DNA of 16,294 nucleotides, taken from contig CAJMNH010000025.1 in the NCBI GenBank assembly GCA_905214725.1, positions 1-16,294 on the forward strand, written 5' to 3'. Every line of letters starts with the position of its first letter. The first letter of the stretch is position 1. Positions 1 through 7,512 of this stretch are shown here, piece by piece. Source of the stretch: an uncultured bacterium. Its GTDB lineage: Bacteria > Bacteroidota > Bacteroidia > Bacteroidales > Rikenellaceae. The notes beneath the pieces were generated by a model. The model saw only the letters and a program-made list of their open reading frames with translations, did not search any database and was not told the DNA's origin. Both the position numbers and the translations under genes were made by a program.

Positions 1-311
1 TCGAAGATGTTGATCTGGATCTCCTTGCCGGTGAGCTTCTTCAGCTCCTCCTTCAATTTGTCGACCTCCTGACCGCCTTTGCCGATGATGATGCCCGGAC
101 GGGCCGTCGAGATGGTTACGGTGACCAGTTTGAGCGTACGCTCGATGATAATCTTGGAAATGCTAGCTTTGGCCAGACGGACATTCAGATACTTGCGGAT
201 TTTGGCGTCCTCGACCAGCTTGTCGGAGAAGTCCTTGCCGCCGTACCAGTTGGAATCCCAACCGCGAATGATACCAAGACGATTTGCTATCGGATTTACT
301 TTCTGTCCCAT
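1..311 (-). CDS. rpsC: 30S ribosomal protein S3, N-terminal part (cut by window edge)
   Basis: Small-subunit protein S3, which lies at the mRNA entry channel and helps form the 30S head. Only the first 103 residues are present. The reading frame starts at the ATG whose complement is 309-311 and runs off the left edge, so the gene is partial here and not broken. Residues 1-10 read MGQKVNPIAN, the usual S3 start. A type II KH RNA-binding domain follows, with its GxxG loop visible as GKGG at residues 77-80 after the stretch TARPGIII. It follows rplV by 4 bases, the standard S10-operon order. Identity is secure from the N-terminus and KH motif together. Confidence 0.96.
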   Translation of the reverse strand, partial: MGQKVNPIANRLGIIRGWDSNWYGGKDFSDKLVEDAKIRKYLNVRLAKASISKIIIERTLKLVTVTISTARPGIIIGKGGQEVDKLKEELKKLTGKEIQINIF

Positions 312-315
312 TGTG

Positions 316-726
316 CTACTTGTTTTCTGCGATTACCATTTTGTCCACTACGATCGTCACGTGATTCGAACGCTTGCGAATACGGTGCGCGCGACCTTGG
401 GGAGCTGCCTGAATACGTTTCAGCATACGGCCTCCGTCGACGAAGATCTCCTTGACGCACAGCTTCGTATCCTCCAGACGCTCCGAAGGGTTCTTCGCTT
501 CCCAGTTGGCGATCGCCGACTTGAGCAGTTTCTCCACACGGATCGACGCCTCCTTCTTCGAGTAACGGAGGATACCCAATGCCTTGTTAATCTCCACGCC
601 GCGGATAATGTCTGCGACCAGACGCATTTTGCGGGGCGAGGTCGGGCAATCGCGCAGAACAGCTACTGCTTTCTGCTGCTTCTCGGCCTTGTATTTCTTG
701 GCCATTTCAGATTTTCTTGCACCCAT
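316..726 (-). CDS. rplV: 50S ribosomal protein L22
   Basis: Large-subunit protein L22, which binds 23S rRNA and sends a long beta-hairpin into the peptide exit tunnel near the macrolide site. The 136-residue product contains the family core CPTSPRKMRLVADIIRG near residues 27-43. The tunnel hairpin follows at about 96-130 (GGRMLKRIQAAPQGRAHRIR). It is longer than the roughly 110-residue E. coli protein because of a lysine-rich N-terminal extension of about 15-20 residues. An internal Met at residue 8 (MAKKYKAEK) is a possible alternative start, so the exact N-terminus is uncertain. It lies 7 bases after rpsS and 4 before rpsC, so co-translation is likely. Confidence 0.96.
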   Translation of the reverse strand: MGARKSEMAKKYKAEKQQKAVAVLRDCPTSPRKMRLVADIIRGVEINKALGILRYSKKEASIRVEKLLKSAIANWEAKNPSERLEDTKLCVKEIFVDGGRMLKRIQAAPQGRAHRIRKRSNHVTIVVDKMVIAENK

Positions 727-733
727 TGTCTAC

Positions 734-1003
734 CTATTTTTTTCTGTTACCCGCATGACCACGGAAGTTACGCGTCGGAGCAAACTCGCCGAGTTTGTGA
801 CCAACCATGTTCTCTGTTACGTAAACCGGAATAAACTTGTTTCCGTTGTGGACAGCGATTGTCTGACCTACGAAGTCAGGCGAAATCATACTTGCTCGCG
901 ACCAAGTCTTGATGACAGACTTCTTACTGCCTTCCGCCTGAGCGACGACTTTCGCCTCGAGCTTCGGGTCGATAAACGGTCCTTTTTTTAATGAACGGCT
1001 CAT
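734..1003 (-). CDS. rpsS: 30S ribosomal protein S19
   Basis: Small-subunit head protein S19, which works with S13 near the A-site tRNA and the intersubunit bridges. The 89-residue product has the normal family length. It starts MSRSLKKGPFIDPKL, a very characteristic opening, and carries the core WSRASMISPDFVGQTIAVHNG and the C-terminal signature GHKLGEFAPTRNFRGH. Position between rplB and rplV matches the S10 operon. The gap to rplB upstream is 16 bases. The sequence just before the ATG is A/T-rich with no evident Shine-Dalgarno, which is usual for this phylum. Confidence 0.97.
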   Translation of the reverse strand: MSRSLKKGPFIDPKLEAKVVAQAEGSKKSVIKTWSRASMISPDFVGQTIAVHNGNKFIPVYVTENMVGHKLGEFAPTRNFRGHAGNRKK

Positions 1004-1019
1004 TATGTTACTCTTTTAA

Positions 1020-1844
1020 TTATTTTTTCTTACGTGAAATAATAAACTTCGAGGTCGTCTTCTTCGGGTTACGAGTCTTATAACCCTTAGCCAACAGACC
1101 CTTGCGCGAACGCGGGTGACCACCCGACGCACGACCTTCGCCACCACCCATCGGGTGATCCACCGGGTTCATCACGACACCACGGTTGCGCGGACGACGG
1201 CCGAGCCAACGCTCACGACCTGCCTTACCCGAACTTTCGAGCGAGTGGTCGACATTCGACACTACGCCGATCGTTGCACGGCAGGTTACGAGTATCATAC
1301 GAGTCTCGCCCGAAGGCAGTTTGATGATGGCAAACTTGCCTTCGCGAGCCAAAAGCTGAGCATACGAACCGGCCGAGCGGGCCATTGCGGCGCCCTGACC
1401 GGGGTAGAGTTCAATGTTGTGGATAATCGTACCCAGCGGAATCTCGCTCAGGAAAAGCGTGTTGCCCACTTCGGGCGCCACGCCTGCGCCGCTCATCACC
1501 GTCTGGCCGACCTGAAGGCCGTTGGGAGCGATGATGTAACTCTTCTGACCGTCGGCATAGACGATCAGGGCGATGCGCGCGGTACGATTGGGGTCGTATT
1601 CGATCGTTTTTACAGTTGCAGCTATGCCGTCCTTGACACGCTTGAAGTCCACATTACGGTACATCTGCTTATGACCGCCGCCGATGTAGCGGACCGTCAT
1701 CTTACCCGTATTGTTGCGACCGCCGGAGCTCTTCTTGACGCTCAGCAGCGACTTCTCGGGAACGCGGGTGGTAATCTCCTCGAACGTTCCGCCAACCTTA
1801 TGTCTTGTACCTGCGGTTACAGGCTTAAACTTTTTTACTGCCAT
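1020..1844 (-). CDS. rplB: 50S ribosomal protein L2
   Basis: Large-subunit protein L2, one of the most conserved ribosomal proteins, needed for subunit joining and peptidyl-transferase assembly. The 274-residue product has family length. Visible marks are the N-terminal MAVKKFKPVTAGTRH, the OB-fold region around RYIGGGHKQMYR (about 72-83), the EYDPNRTARIALI stretch, and the C-terminal signature NPVDHPMGGGEGRASGGHPR (about 226-245) near the peptidyl-transferase centre. E. coli has DHPHGGGEGR where this has DHPMGGGEGR; a non-His residue there is common outside Proteobacteria as far as I recall. The lysine-rich tail ends SRKKK. It is 5 bases after rplW. Confidence 0.97.
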   Translation of the reverse strand: MAVKKFKPVTAGTRHKVGGTFEEITTRVPEKSLLSVKKSSGGRNNTGKMTVRYIGGGHKQMYRNVDFKRVKDGIAATVKTIEYDPNRTARIALIVYADGQKSYIIAPNGLQVGQTVMSGAGVAPEVGNTLFLSEIPLGTIIHNIELYPGQGAAMARSAGSYAQLLAREGKFAIIKLPSGETRMILVTCRATIGVVSNVDHSLESSGKAGRERWLGRRPRNRGVVMNPVDHPMGGGEGRASGGHPRSRKGLLAKGYKTRNPKKTTSKFIISRKKK

Positions 1845-1849
1845 CTTCC

Positions 1850-2140
1850 TTAGATATTACTGTAAAAATCGATTTTGTCCCCATCCTTCAAGGTGACGAT
1901 CGCCTTCTTGAAGTTGTTAGCGCGACCTTCGAGCAAACCAGCCTTCGTATAACGGCTCTTGAGTTTGCCCATGTAGTTGATGGTATTTACTTCCGTAACG
2001 ACTACGTTGTACAATTGCTCGACGGCGTTGCGGATCTGCAACTTGTTAGCTCTCACATCAACGATAAAACCGTAGCGATTCAGTTTCTCGCCCTGAACCG
2101 TCATCTTCTCGGTCAAAATAGGCTTAATAATGATTTCCAT
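1850..2140 (-). CDS. rplW: 50S ribosomal protein L23
   Basis: Large-subunit protein L23, which sits at the tunnel exit and is the docking site for trigger factor and SRP. The 96-residue product has normal length. It starts MEIIIKPILTEKMT, the usual opening with the conserved PxLTEK motif. It also contains the central VDVRANKLQIRNAVEQLYNV segment typical of L23 and the later VNTINYMGK region. It lies between rplD and rplB, 13 bases downstream of rplD and 5 upstream of rplB. Confidence 0.96.
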   Translation of the reverse strand: MEIIIKPILTEKMTVQGEKLNRYGFIVDVRANKLQIRNAVEQLYNVVVTEVNTINYMGKLKSRYTKAGLLEGRANNFKKAIVTLKDGDKIDFYSNI

Positions 2141-2153
2141 GTCTGTTTACGTT

Positions 2154-2780
2154 TTAAGCTAACATTGCATTCAACACATTCTCCGCACCCTCCACCATCA
2201 CGATGGCCGATGCGTTCATCAGATCGTACGTGCAGACGTTCTGCGCCAGCACGGGCTTCACCGACGGGATGTTGCGGCAGGAGAGCTGCAAATTGACATT
2301 CGTTTCGGGCAGTACGAGCAGCACTTTCTTGTCCGCTACGTTGAGCGCCTCGGTCAGGGCTACGACCGATTTGGTCTTCGGAGCCTCGAACTTAACGGCT
2401 TCAAGGATCTGAATAGCGTTCGCCTGAGCCTTGTACGTCAACGCGCTGCGGCGTGCCAGCTGTTTGAGTTTCTTGTTGAGCTTGAAGCTATAATCGCGGG
2501 GAACCGGACCGAAGATACGACCGCCGCCGGGGAAAAGGGGCGACTTGATCGAACCGGCGCGGGCGCCGCCCGTACCTTTCTGACGCTTCAACTTGCGGGT
2601 CGAACCGGCAACTTCGTTGCGCTGCTTCGACTTGTGGGTACCCTGACGCTGATCGGCCAGATACTGCTTCACGTCGAGGTAAATAGCGTGGTCATTAGCC
2701 TCCACGCCGAATACCGAGTCCGCGAGGACAACCTTGCGACCCGTCTCTTTTCCTTCAGTGTTTAATACAGCTAATTCCAT
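2154..2780 (-). CDS. rplD: 50S ribosomal protein L4
   Basis: Large-subunit protein L4, which lines the exit-tunnel constriction with L22. In E. coli it also represses its own operon by binding the S10 leader. The 208-residue product carries the tunnel-loop region as KRQKGTGGARAGSIKSPLFP (about 68-87), followed by GGGRIFGPVPRDYSFKLNKK. The C-terminal half has the Rossmann-like fold ending in MVEGAENVLNAMLA. It starts only 2 bases after rplC ends, so coupled translation is likely. The known regulatory role of L4 elsewhere makes the structured spacer just upstream of rplC notable, but nothing here shows that L4 binds it. Confidence 0.96.
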   Translation of the reverse strand: MELAVLNTEGKETGRKVVLADSVFGVEANDHAIYLDVKQYLADQRQGTHKSKQRNEVAGSTRKLKRQKGTGGARAGSIKSPLFPGGGRIFGPVPRDYSFKLNKKLKQLARRSALTYKAQANAIQILEAVKFEAPKTKSVVALTEALNVADKKVLLVLPETNVNLQLSCRNIPSVKPVLAQNVCTYDLMNASAIVMVEGAENVLNAMLA

Positions 2781-2782
2781 GA

Positions 2783-3397
2783 CTATTTCTCGATTGTTAA
2801 ATAAGAACCCTTTGCTCCCGGAATAGAACCCTTCACAAGGATCAAATTGTTCTCGGGGATTACTTTCAATACTTTGAGGTTGAGCACCTTCACCTGCTCG
2901 CCGCCCATCCGGCCCGGAAGACGCTTGCCGGGGAATACGCGCGAAGGATACGACGAAGCGCCGAGCGAACCCGGCTTGCGCTGACGGTTGTGCTGACCGT
3001 GGGTCTGCCCGCCGACGCCGCCGAAACCGTGGCGTTTCACAACACCTTGGAAACCGCGACCTTTCGAAATCCCGGTCACGTCCACCCAGTCCTCTTCGGA
3101 GAAGATGTCCACGGTGAGCGTGTCGCCGAGGTTCACTTCCGGCATCTCCTTGAACTCCGCCATCTTACGCTTGGGAGTAGTGCCCGCCTTCTTGAAGTGT
3201 CCTAACAAACTGCTGCTGGTGTGCTTTTCACTTTTGTCGTCATAGGCAACTTGGACCGCCTCGTAAGTATCCTTCTCGAGGGTCTTGATTTGCGTAACTA
3301 CACACGGACCAGCCTCAATAACAGTGCATGGTATGTTCTTACCCTCGGCACTGTAAACGGAAGTCATTCCGATTTTTTTACCAATTAGTCCTGACAT
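2783..3397 (-). CDS. rplC: 50S ribosomal protein L3
   Basis: Large-subunit protein L3, an early assembly protein whose central extension approaches the peptidyl-transferase centre. The 204-residue product starts MSGLIGKKIGMTSVY, the typical L3 opening. It carries the central loop GGQTHGQHNRQRKPGSLGAS at about 129-148, next to the region implicated elsewhere in pleuromutilin and linezolid resistance. The C-terminal strand set VKVLNLKVLKVIPENNLILV follows. The leader before the ATG is A/T-rich (3398-3440) with no Shine-Dalgarno. Unlike its neighbours it is separated from the preceding gene, rpsJ, by 297 bases. Confidence 0.96.
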   Translation of the reverse strand: MSGLIGKKIGMTSVYSAEGKNIPCTVIEAGPCVVTQIKTLEKDTYEAVQVAYDDKSEKHTSSSLLGHFKKAGTTPKRKMAEFKEMPEVNLGDTLTVDIFSEEDWVDVTGISKGRGFQGVVKRHGFGGVGGQTHGQHNRQRKPGSLGASSYPSRVFPGKRLPGRMGGEQVKVLNLKVLKVIPENNLILVKGSIPGAKGSYLTIEK

Positions 3398-3694
3398 TTT
3401 AGTCTTTAAAGTTTGTTAATAAAAAGTGATTTTCTTTTTTCGCAGGAGTCGGGAGCCCTCCCGAAGGAGGCTCCCTCTCCGACTTTCGCATTCGGGGAGG
3501 AATCGGCGGACTACCGCTCACCTCCCGTTATCGGTTCGTACAATCAATTACTTGTTCTCAACAGTCGTTTTCGCCGGCACAATCCCGTTGAAGGAGATCG
3601 CTCCTCCCGATCGAAAACGTCCGTTCGCATCCGACTGGTCCCGTGCCGTTCACTGGCGCACAGCGTCGCAACGGTTCGCGGGACAGGCCGAAAA
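3398..3694 (-). promoter_or_regulatory. Structured rpsJ-rplC spacer, candidate cis-regulatory RNA
   Basis: This 297-base gap lies inside an otherwise tightly packed operon. Read on the transcribed (minus) strand, four stem-loops are visible by eye. HP1 pairs 3679-3684 with 3638-3643 (GTCCCG/CGGGAC) and stacks on 3670-3674 with 3646-3650 (CCGTT/AACGG). HP2 pairs 3601-3605 with 3592-3596 (AGGAG/CTCCT). HP3 pairs 3521-3526 with 3495-3500 (GGGAGG/CCTCCC), with an inner GCGG/CCGC stem and TAGT loop. HP4 pairs GGGAGCC/GGCTCCC across 3451-3475, with one bulge and a UUCG tetraloop, plus possible outer pairing AGTC/GACT at 3447-3450 and 3481-3484. No TAnnTTTG box occurs on this strand and no T-tract follows HP4. 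A ribosomal-protein autoregulatory site or an RNA-processing site is inference. Confidence 0.45.
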
Positions 3695-4000
3695 TCAGAC
3701 CTTGATCTCCACCTCGACACCCGACGGAAGCTCCAGCTTCATCAGTGCGTCGATCGTCTTCGCCGTCGACGAGTAGATATCCAGAATACGCTTGAACGTG
3801 CAGAGCTGGAACTGCTCGCGAGCCTTCTTGTTCACGAAGGTCGAACGGTTGACGGTAAAGATCTTCTTCTGCGTGGGAAGGGGTACCGGGCCGCTGACAA
3901 CCGCTCCGGTGCTCTTCACTGTCTTGACGATTTTCTCGGCCGACTTGTCAACGAGATTATGGTCGAAAGACTTTAATTTGATTCTAATTTTCTGACTCAT
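3695..4000 (-). CDS. rpsJ: 30S ribosomal protein S10
   Basis: Small-subunit head protein S10; in other bacteria it doubles as the NusE partner in transcription antitermination. The 101-residue product has normal family length. It starts MSQKIRIKLKSFDHNLVDKS, with the conserved RIKLKSFDH motif at residues 5-13. It contains the GPVPLPTQKKIFTVNRS segment (about 38-54) typical of the extended S10 loop and ends VEVEIKV. It begins 9 bases after fusA ends. In many bacteria tuf sits between fusA and rpsJ; here nothing does, so str and S10 gene sets are directly joined. Confidence 0.97.
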   Translation of the reverse strand: MSQKIRIKLKSFDHNLVDKSAEKIVKTVKSTGAVVSGPVPLPTQKKIFTVNRSTFVNKKAREQFQLCTFKRILDIYSSTAKTIDALMKLELPSGVEVEIKV

Positions 4001-4009
4001 ATCGTTTGC

Positions 4010-6124
4010 TTATTCTAAATCCTTATTCTTGTGACCGCTCTTCTCGATGATCTCCTTGGCAAGGTTAGCGGGAACCTCCTCGAAGTGCGAGAACTCCATC
4101 GACGACGTAGCGCGGCCCGACGAAATCGTACGCAGCACGGTCACGTAACCGAACATCTCCGACAGGGGAACCTTCGCCTTGACGACGCGGGCGTTGCCCT
4201 TGGACTCCATGCCCTGAATCTGACCGCGACGCTTGTTCAGGTCGCCGATGATATCGCCCATGTTCTCCTCGGGGGTCAGCACCTCCACCGACATGATCGG
4301 CTCCAGAATGACCGAACCGGCCAACGGAGCTGCGTGACGGTAGCCGTTGCGGGCAGCGATCTCGAACGAGAGCTGATCCGAATCGACGGGGTGGAACGAA
4401 CCGTCCTTGAGGGTCACCTTCATCGAGTCCATCGTGTAGCCAGCCAGCGCGCCGTTGGCCATAGCGGCCTCGAAGCCCTTCTGAACCGAGGGGATGAACT
4501 CCTTGGGGATGTTGCCGCCCTTGACCTCGTCGACGAACGTCAGACCCATCTTGCCCTCTTCGGCAGGACCGATCTCGAAGATGATGTCGGCGAACTTACC
4601 GCGACCGCCGGTCTGCTTCTTGAAGACTTCGCGGTGCTGAACGGTCTTGGTCAGCGACTCCTTGTAATTCACCTGAGGCGCACCCTGATTGATCTCGACG
4701 CCGAACTCGCGGCGCAGACGGTCGACGATGATGTCGAGGTGAAGCTCACCCATACCGCTGATGATCGTCTGTCCGTTCTCCTCGTCGGTGCGAACCGTAA
4801 AGGTCGGGTCCTCTTCGGCGAGCTTCGCCAAGGCGATGCCCAACTTGTCGAGGTCCTTCTGCGTCTTGGGCTCTACGGCCAGACCGATCACCGGTTCAGG
4901 GAAGGTCATCTGTTCGAGCACGATCGGCGCATTCTCCGCGCAGAGCGTGTCGCCCGTGCGGATCTCCTTGAAACCTACGGCAGCGCAGATATCGCCCGCC
5001 GTAACGGTCTCCATCGGATTCTGCTTATTGGCGTGCATCTGGTAGATGCGGCTGATGCGCTCGCGCTTGCCGCTGCGAGAGTTGAAGACGTACGAACCCG
5101 CATCCAGCTTACCCGAGTAGATACGGACGAATGCCAAACGGCCTACGAAGGGGTCGGTAGCGATCTTGAACGCCAGACCGCAGAATGGATCGTCCTCCGA
5201 CGCGTGGCGCACGGTCTCCTCGTCGGTCTTGGGATTGATACCCGTAACGGGCGGCACATCCAGCGGCGAAGGCAGGAATGCGATGACGCAGTCGAGCAGC
5301 TTCTGCACGCCCTTGTTGTGGAACGAAGAACCGCAGAGCATCGGGACGATTTTCATCTGGATCGTCGCCGTGCGGATCGCTGCGATCAACTCTTGGGGAG
5401 TGATCGACGCGGGATCCTCGAAGAACTTCTCCATCAGCGCGTCGTCGACGGAAGCGACCTCCTCGATGAGTTTGTTGCGCCACTCCTCGGCCTCGGCCTT
5501 CATGTTGTCCGGTATCTCGCGCACCTCGTAGTTGTCGCGAACGGTCTTGTCGTCGAAATAGTAATACGCCTTATTATATAAAAGGTCTACGATTCCTTCG
5601 AACTTATCCTCTGCGCCGATCGGAAGAACGACCGGAAGAGCCGTCGCACCGAAGTGCTCCTTGATCTGGGCACAAACCGAAAGAAAGTCTGCGCCCGTAC
5701 GGTCCATCTTATTGACATAACCGATACGCGGCACGTTGTATTTGTCGGCCTGACGCCAAACGGTCTCCGACTGGGGCTCCACACCGCCGACGGCGCAGAA
5801 GGTCGCCACGGCGCCGTCCAGCACGCGCAGCGAACGCTCCACCTCGACGGTGAAATCGACGTGTCCCGGGGTATCGATCAGGTTGATCTGATACTGCTGC
5901 TCCTTGTAGTTCCAAAATGCGGTCGTAGCAGCCGAAGTGATCGTGATGCCGCGCTCCTGCTCCTGAACCATCCAGTCCATCGTAGCGCCGCCCTCGTGCA
6001 CCTCGCCGATCTTGTGAGTCTTGCCCGTGTAGAAAAGAATACGCTCCGATGTGGTGGTCTTACCGGCATCGATGTGAGCCATGATACCGATATTACGAAC
6101 GTAGTGTAAATCTCGTGTTGCCAT
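4010..6124 (-). CDS. fusA: Translation elongation factor G
   Basis: EF-G, the GTPase that drives tRNA-mRNA translocation and, with ribosome recycling factor, splits ribosomes. The 704-residue product has full family length with all GTPase motifs. The P-loop AHIDAGKTT is at 16-24, switch I ends GITITSAATT (about 59-68), DTPGH is at 84-88 and NKMD is at 138-141. The beta-barrel domain II and domains III-V follow, including GMGELHLDIIVDRL in domain III and the C-terminal EVLTPEENMGDIIGDLNKRR region. All catalytic positions look intact, including His88 (E. coli His92 equivalent). It sits between rpsG (15 bases) and rpsJ (9 bases), the canonical fusA position. Many bacteria also carry a second EF-G elsewhere, but this context is that of the main one. 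Confidence 0.97.
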   Translation of the reverse strand: MATRDLHYVRNIGIMAHIDAGKTTTSERILFYTGKTHKIGEVHEGGATMDWMVQEQERGITITSAATTAFWNYKEQQYQINLIDTPGHVDFTVEVERSLRVLDGAVATFCAVGGVEPQSETVWRQADKYNVPRIGYVNKMDRTGADFLSVCAQIKEHFGATALPVVLPIGAEDKFEGIVDLLYNKAYYYFDDKTVRDNYEVREIPDNMKAEAEEWRNKLIEEVASVDDALMEKFFEDPASITPQELIAAIRTATIQMKIVPMLCGSSFHNKGVQKLLDCVIAFLPSPLDVPPVTGINPKTDEETVRHASEDDPFCGLAFKIATDPFVGRLAFVRIYSGKLDAGSYVFNSRSGKRERISRIYQMHANKQNPMETVTAGDICAAVGFKEIRTGDTLCAENAPIVLEQMTFPEPVIGLAVEPKTQKDLDKLGIALAKLAEEDPTFTVRTDEENGQTIISGMGELHLDIIVDRLRREFGVEINQGAPQVNYKESLTKTVQHREVFKKQTGGRGKFADIIFEIGPAEEGKMGLTFVDEVKGGNIPKEFIPSVQKGFEAAMANGALAGYTMDSMKVTLKDGSFHPVDSDQLSFEIAARNGYRHAAPLAGSVILEPIMSVEVLTPEENMGDIIGDLNKRRGQIQGMESKGNARVVKAKVPLSEMFGYVTVLRTISSGRATSSMEFSHFEEVPANLAKEIIEKSGHKNKDLE

Positions 6125-6139
6125 CTTTTTCTACCCGTT

Positions 6140-6616
6140 TTAGAATCTGAAGTGAGCGAATGCCTTGTTGGCCTCGGCCATGCGGTGCATCTCCTCCTTG
6201 CGTTTGAAGGCGGCACCCTGCTGGTTGTAGGCATCCAATATCTCGCCCGAAAGCTTCTCTGCCATCGATTTGCCGGCGCGCTTGCGTGAGTAAAGGACAA
6301 GGTTTTTCATGGAAATCGAAATCTTGCGCTCCGGGCGAACCTCCGTAGGAACTTGGAATGTCGCGCCACCGATACGTTTCGACTTTACTTCGACTTGGGG
6401 CGTGATATTCTCGAGAGCCTGTTTCCAGACCTCCAGCGGAGATTTATCAGCATCCTTCATCTTCTTACCCACGATTTCCAACGAGTCGTAGAAAATCGAG
6501 TAGGCAATACTCTTCTTACCATCCAGCATAAGGTTGTTCACGAAGCGCGTTACGAGCACGTCGCCGAACTTGGGATCCGGAAGTAGAATTCGCTTTTTTG
6601 GCTTAGCTTTTCTCAT
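6140..6616 (-). CDS. rpsG: 30S ribosomal protein S7
   Basis: Small-subunit head assembly protein S7, which nucleates folding of the 16S 3' major domain and contacts the E-site. The 158-residue product has normal length. It starts MRKAKPKKRILLPDPKFGDV and contains the characteristic VTRFVNNLMLDGKKSIAYSI stretch (about 22-41). The QVEVKSKRIGGATFQVPTEV segment follows (about 75-94). The C-terminus ends RMAEANKAFAHFRF. It is 27 bases after rpsL and 15 before fusA, as in the str operon. In E. coli S7 represses this operon; no equivalent site was recognised here. Confidence 0.97.
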   Translation of the reverse strand: MRKAKPKKRILLPDPKFGDVLVTRFVNNLMLDGKKSIAYSIFYDSLEIVGKKMKDADKSPLEVWKQALENITPQVEVKSKRIGGATFQVPTEVRPERKISISMKNLVLYSRKRAGKSMAEKLSGEILDAYNQQGAAFKRKEEMHRMAEANKAFAHFRF

Positions 6617-6643
6617 TGTTGTTTATTCTCTTTTCTTTGTCGG

Positions 6644-7027
6644 TTATTTCTTTCCTGCCTTGGGGCGTTTGGCTCCGTATTTCGAACGGCGCTGCAGACG
6701 GCCGTCCACACCTGCCGAGTCGAGCGCACCGCGCACCAAGTGATAACGTACGCCGGGGAGGTCCTTCACACGACCGCCGCGAACCAGCACGATAGAGTGC
6801 TCCTGCAAGTTGTGACCTTCACCGGGGATGTAGGCGTTGACCTCCTTGCCGTTGGTCAATCTTACACGCGCCACCTTACGCATCGCCGAGTTCGGCTTCT
6901 TCGGGGTCGTCGTATACACACGGGTGCAGACGCCTCGACGCTGGGGACACGCAGCGAGTGCCGGGGACTTACTCTTGTCCTGCAAGGCAACTCGTCCGTT
7001 TCGTACTAACTGTTGAATAGTTGGCAT
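6644..7027 (-). CDS. rpsL: 30S ribosomal protein S12
   Basis: Small-subunit protein S12 at the decoding centre, which governs accuracy and is the classical streptomycin-resistance locus. The 127-residue product has family length and starts MPTIQQLVRNGR. The decoding loop TTTPKKPNS is at 39-47 with both lysines (43, 44). The second loop GGRVKDLPGVRYH is at 84-96 with Lys88 and Asp89, the latter equivalent to the aspartate methylthiolated by RimO in E. coli. Common streptomycin-resistance positions therefore carry the sensitive-type residues. It is the first gene of the leftward operon, with a promoter core about 90 bases upstream. Confidence 0.97.
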   Translation of the reverse strand: MPTIQQLVRNGRVALQDKSKSPALAACPQRRGVCTRVYTTTPKKPNSAMRKVARVRLTNGKEVNAYIPGEGHNLQEHSIVLVRGGRVKDLPGVRYHLVRGALDSAGVDGRLQRRSKYGAKRPKAGKK

Positions 7028-7065
7028 TTCTTAAACGTTTTTGTCCTTTAATTTGTTTATTTTCA

Positions 7066-7083
7066 TCGGGATTCTCAGCCCGA
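7066..7083 (-). promoter_or_regulatory. Small hairpin in the rpsL 5' leader
   Basis: On the transcribed strand TCGGG pairs with CCCGA around an 8-base loop (7079-7083 with 7066-7070). It lies in the roughly 80-base leader between the proposed start site and the rpsL ATG. Five base pairs are weak evidence and could be chance; no family of leader RNA was recognised. Confidence 0.2.
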
Positions 7084-7114
7084 CTTCGGTTTCCATAACA
7101 TCCGAAATGGACTG

Positions 7115-7122
7115 CAAAGGTA
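7115..7122 (-). promoter_or_regulatory. Promoter core (-7 box) of the rpsL operon
   Basis: The minus strand reads TACCTTTG here, an exact match to the Bacteroidetes -7 consensus TAnnTTTG. It is the only match on this strand in the 7028-7553 spacer. Initiation would fall near 7107-7109, giving a leader of about 80 bases. No clear TTTG -33 box is present at the right distance; the upstream DNA is A/T-rich (7123-7155), which may substitute. Confidence 0.7.
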
Positions 7123-7512
7123 ATGAAAAAATTTGAAAAACCATATATGCGCCCGCTTTTTTCGCTGATTTTTCAGCGATTTAAGCGATATGCAATTCTT
7201 TTTGCTTATTGTTTTATAATATCTATATATATTTTCTTATACTATTTTCTATTTGCAGGCGACAAACCGGACATTCACAATCGGATAGATAAGGAATGCT
7301 TCCCATCGATCCGAGCCGAAAGCGCCTTTCGGAAAACGATTGAAATCGGAGCGTCAGCAATTCCGATACATTGCAAAACAGCCCCGTTATCGCACCCGCA
7401 GAATCTCGCCGCACAACCGTTTTCGAATGCCGAAAATCCGTCCTGAAACGACCGGACATTCGCTTTTTCGGCCGCGCAGCACCGAAAAAAAGCAAAATCA
7501 CCCGATCCGCCA
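7123..7512. other. Divergent intergenic spacer, no gene recognised
   Basis: About 390 bases lie between the leftward rpsL promoter and the rightward tRNA-Ala promoter. The first half (to about 7255) is strongly A/T-rich. The rest is mixed and carries a 7-bp inverted repeat (CCGAAAG/CTTTCGG, 7316-7332) without a T-tract, and an 11-bp direct repeat ACCGGACATTC at 7266-7276 and 7451-7461. Short open frames on both strands (80-107 codons) have no recognisable family motif and overlap one another, so none is called. Confidence 0.6.

Noticed and set aside
3447..3484. The UUCG-capped hairpin as a transcription terminator inside the ribosomal operon
   Set aside because: On the transcribed strand it is followed by an A-rich stretch, not a T-tract, and terminating here would silence essential genes downstream.
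3544..3630. A 28-codon minus-strand frame between rpsJ and rplC, a possible leader peptide
   Set aside because: It starts MRTDVFDREERS with no family or regulatory codon run, overlaps the proposed HP2 stem and has no ribosome-binding cue. Conservation in relatives would be needed to revive it.
4031..5581. A 516-codon open frame on the plus strand opposite fusA
   Set aside because: Antisense shadow of a GC-rich conserved gene. Its composition (long runs of R, L, D, H) matches no family and it has no promoter.
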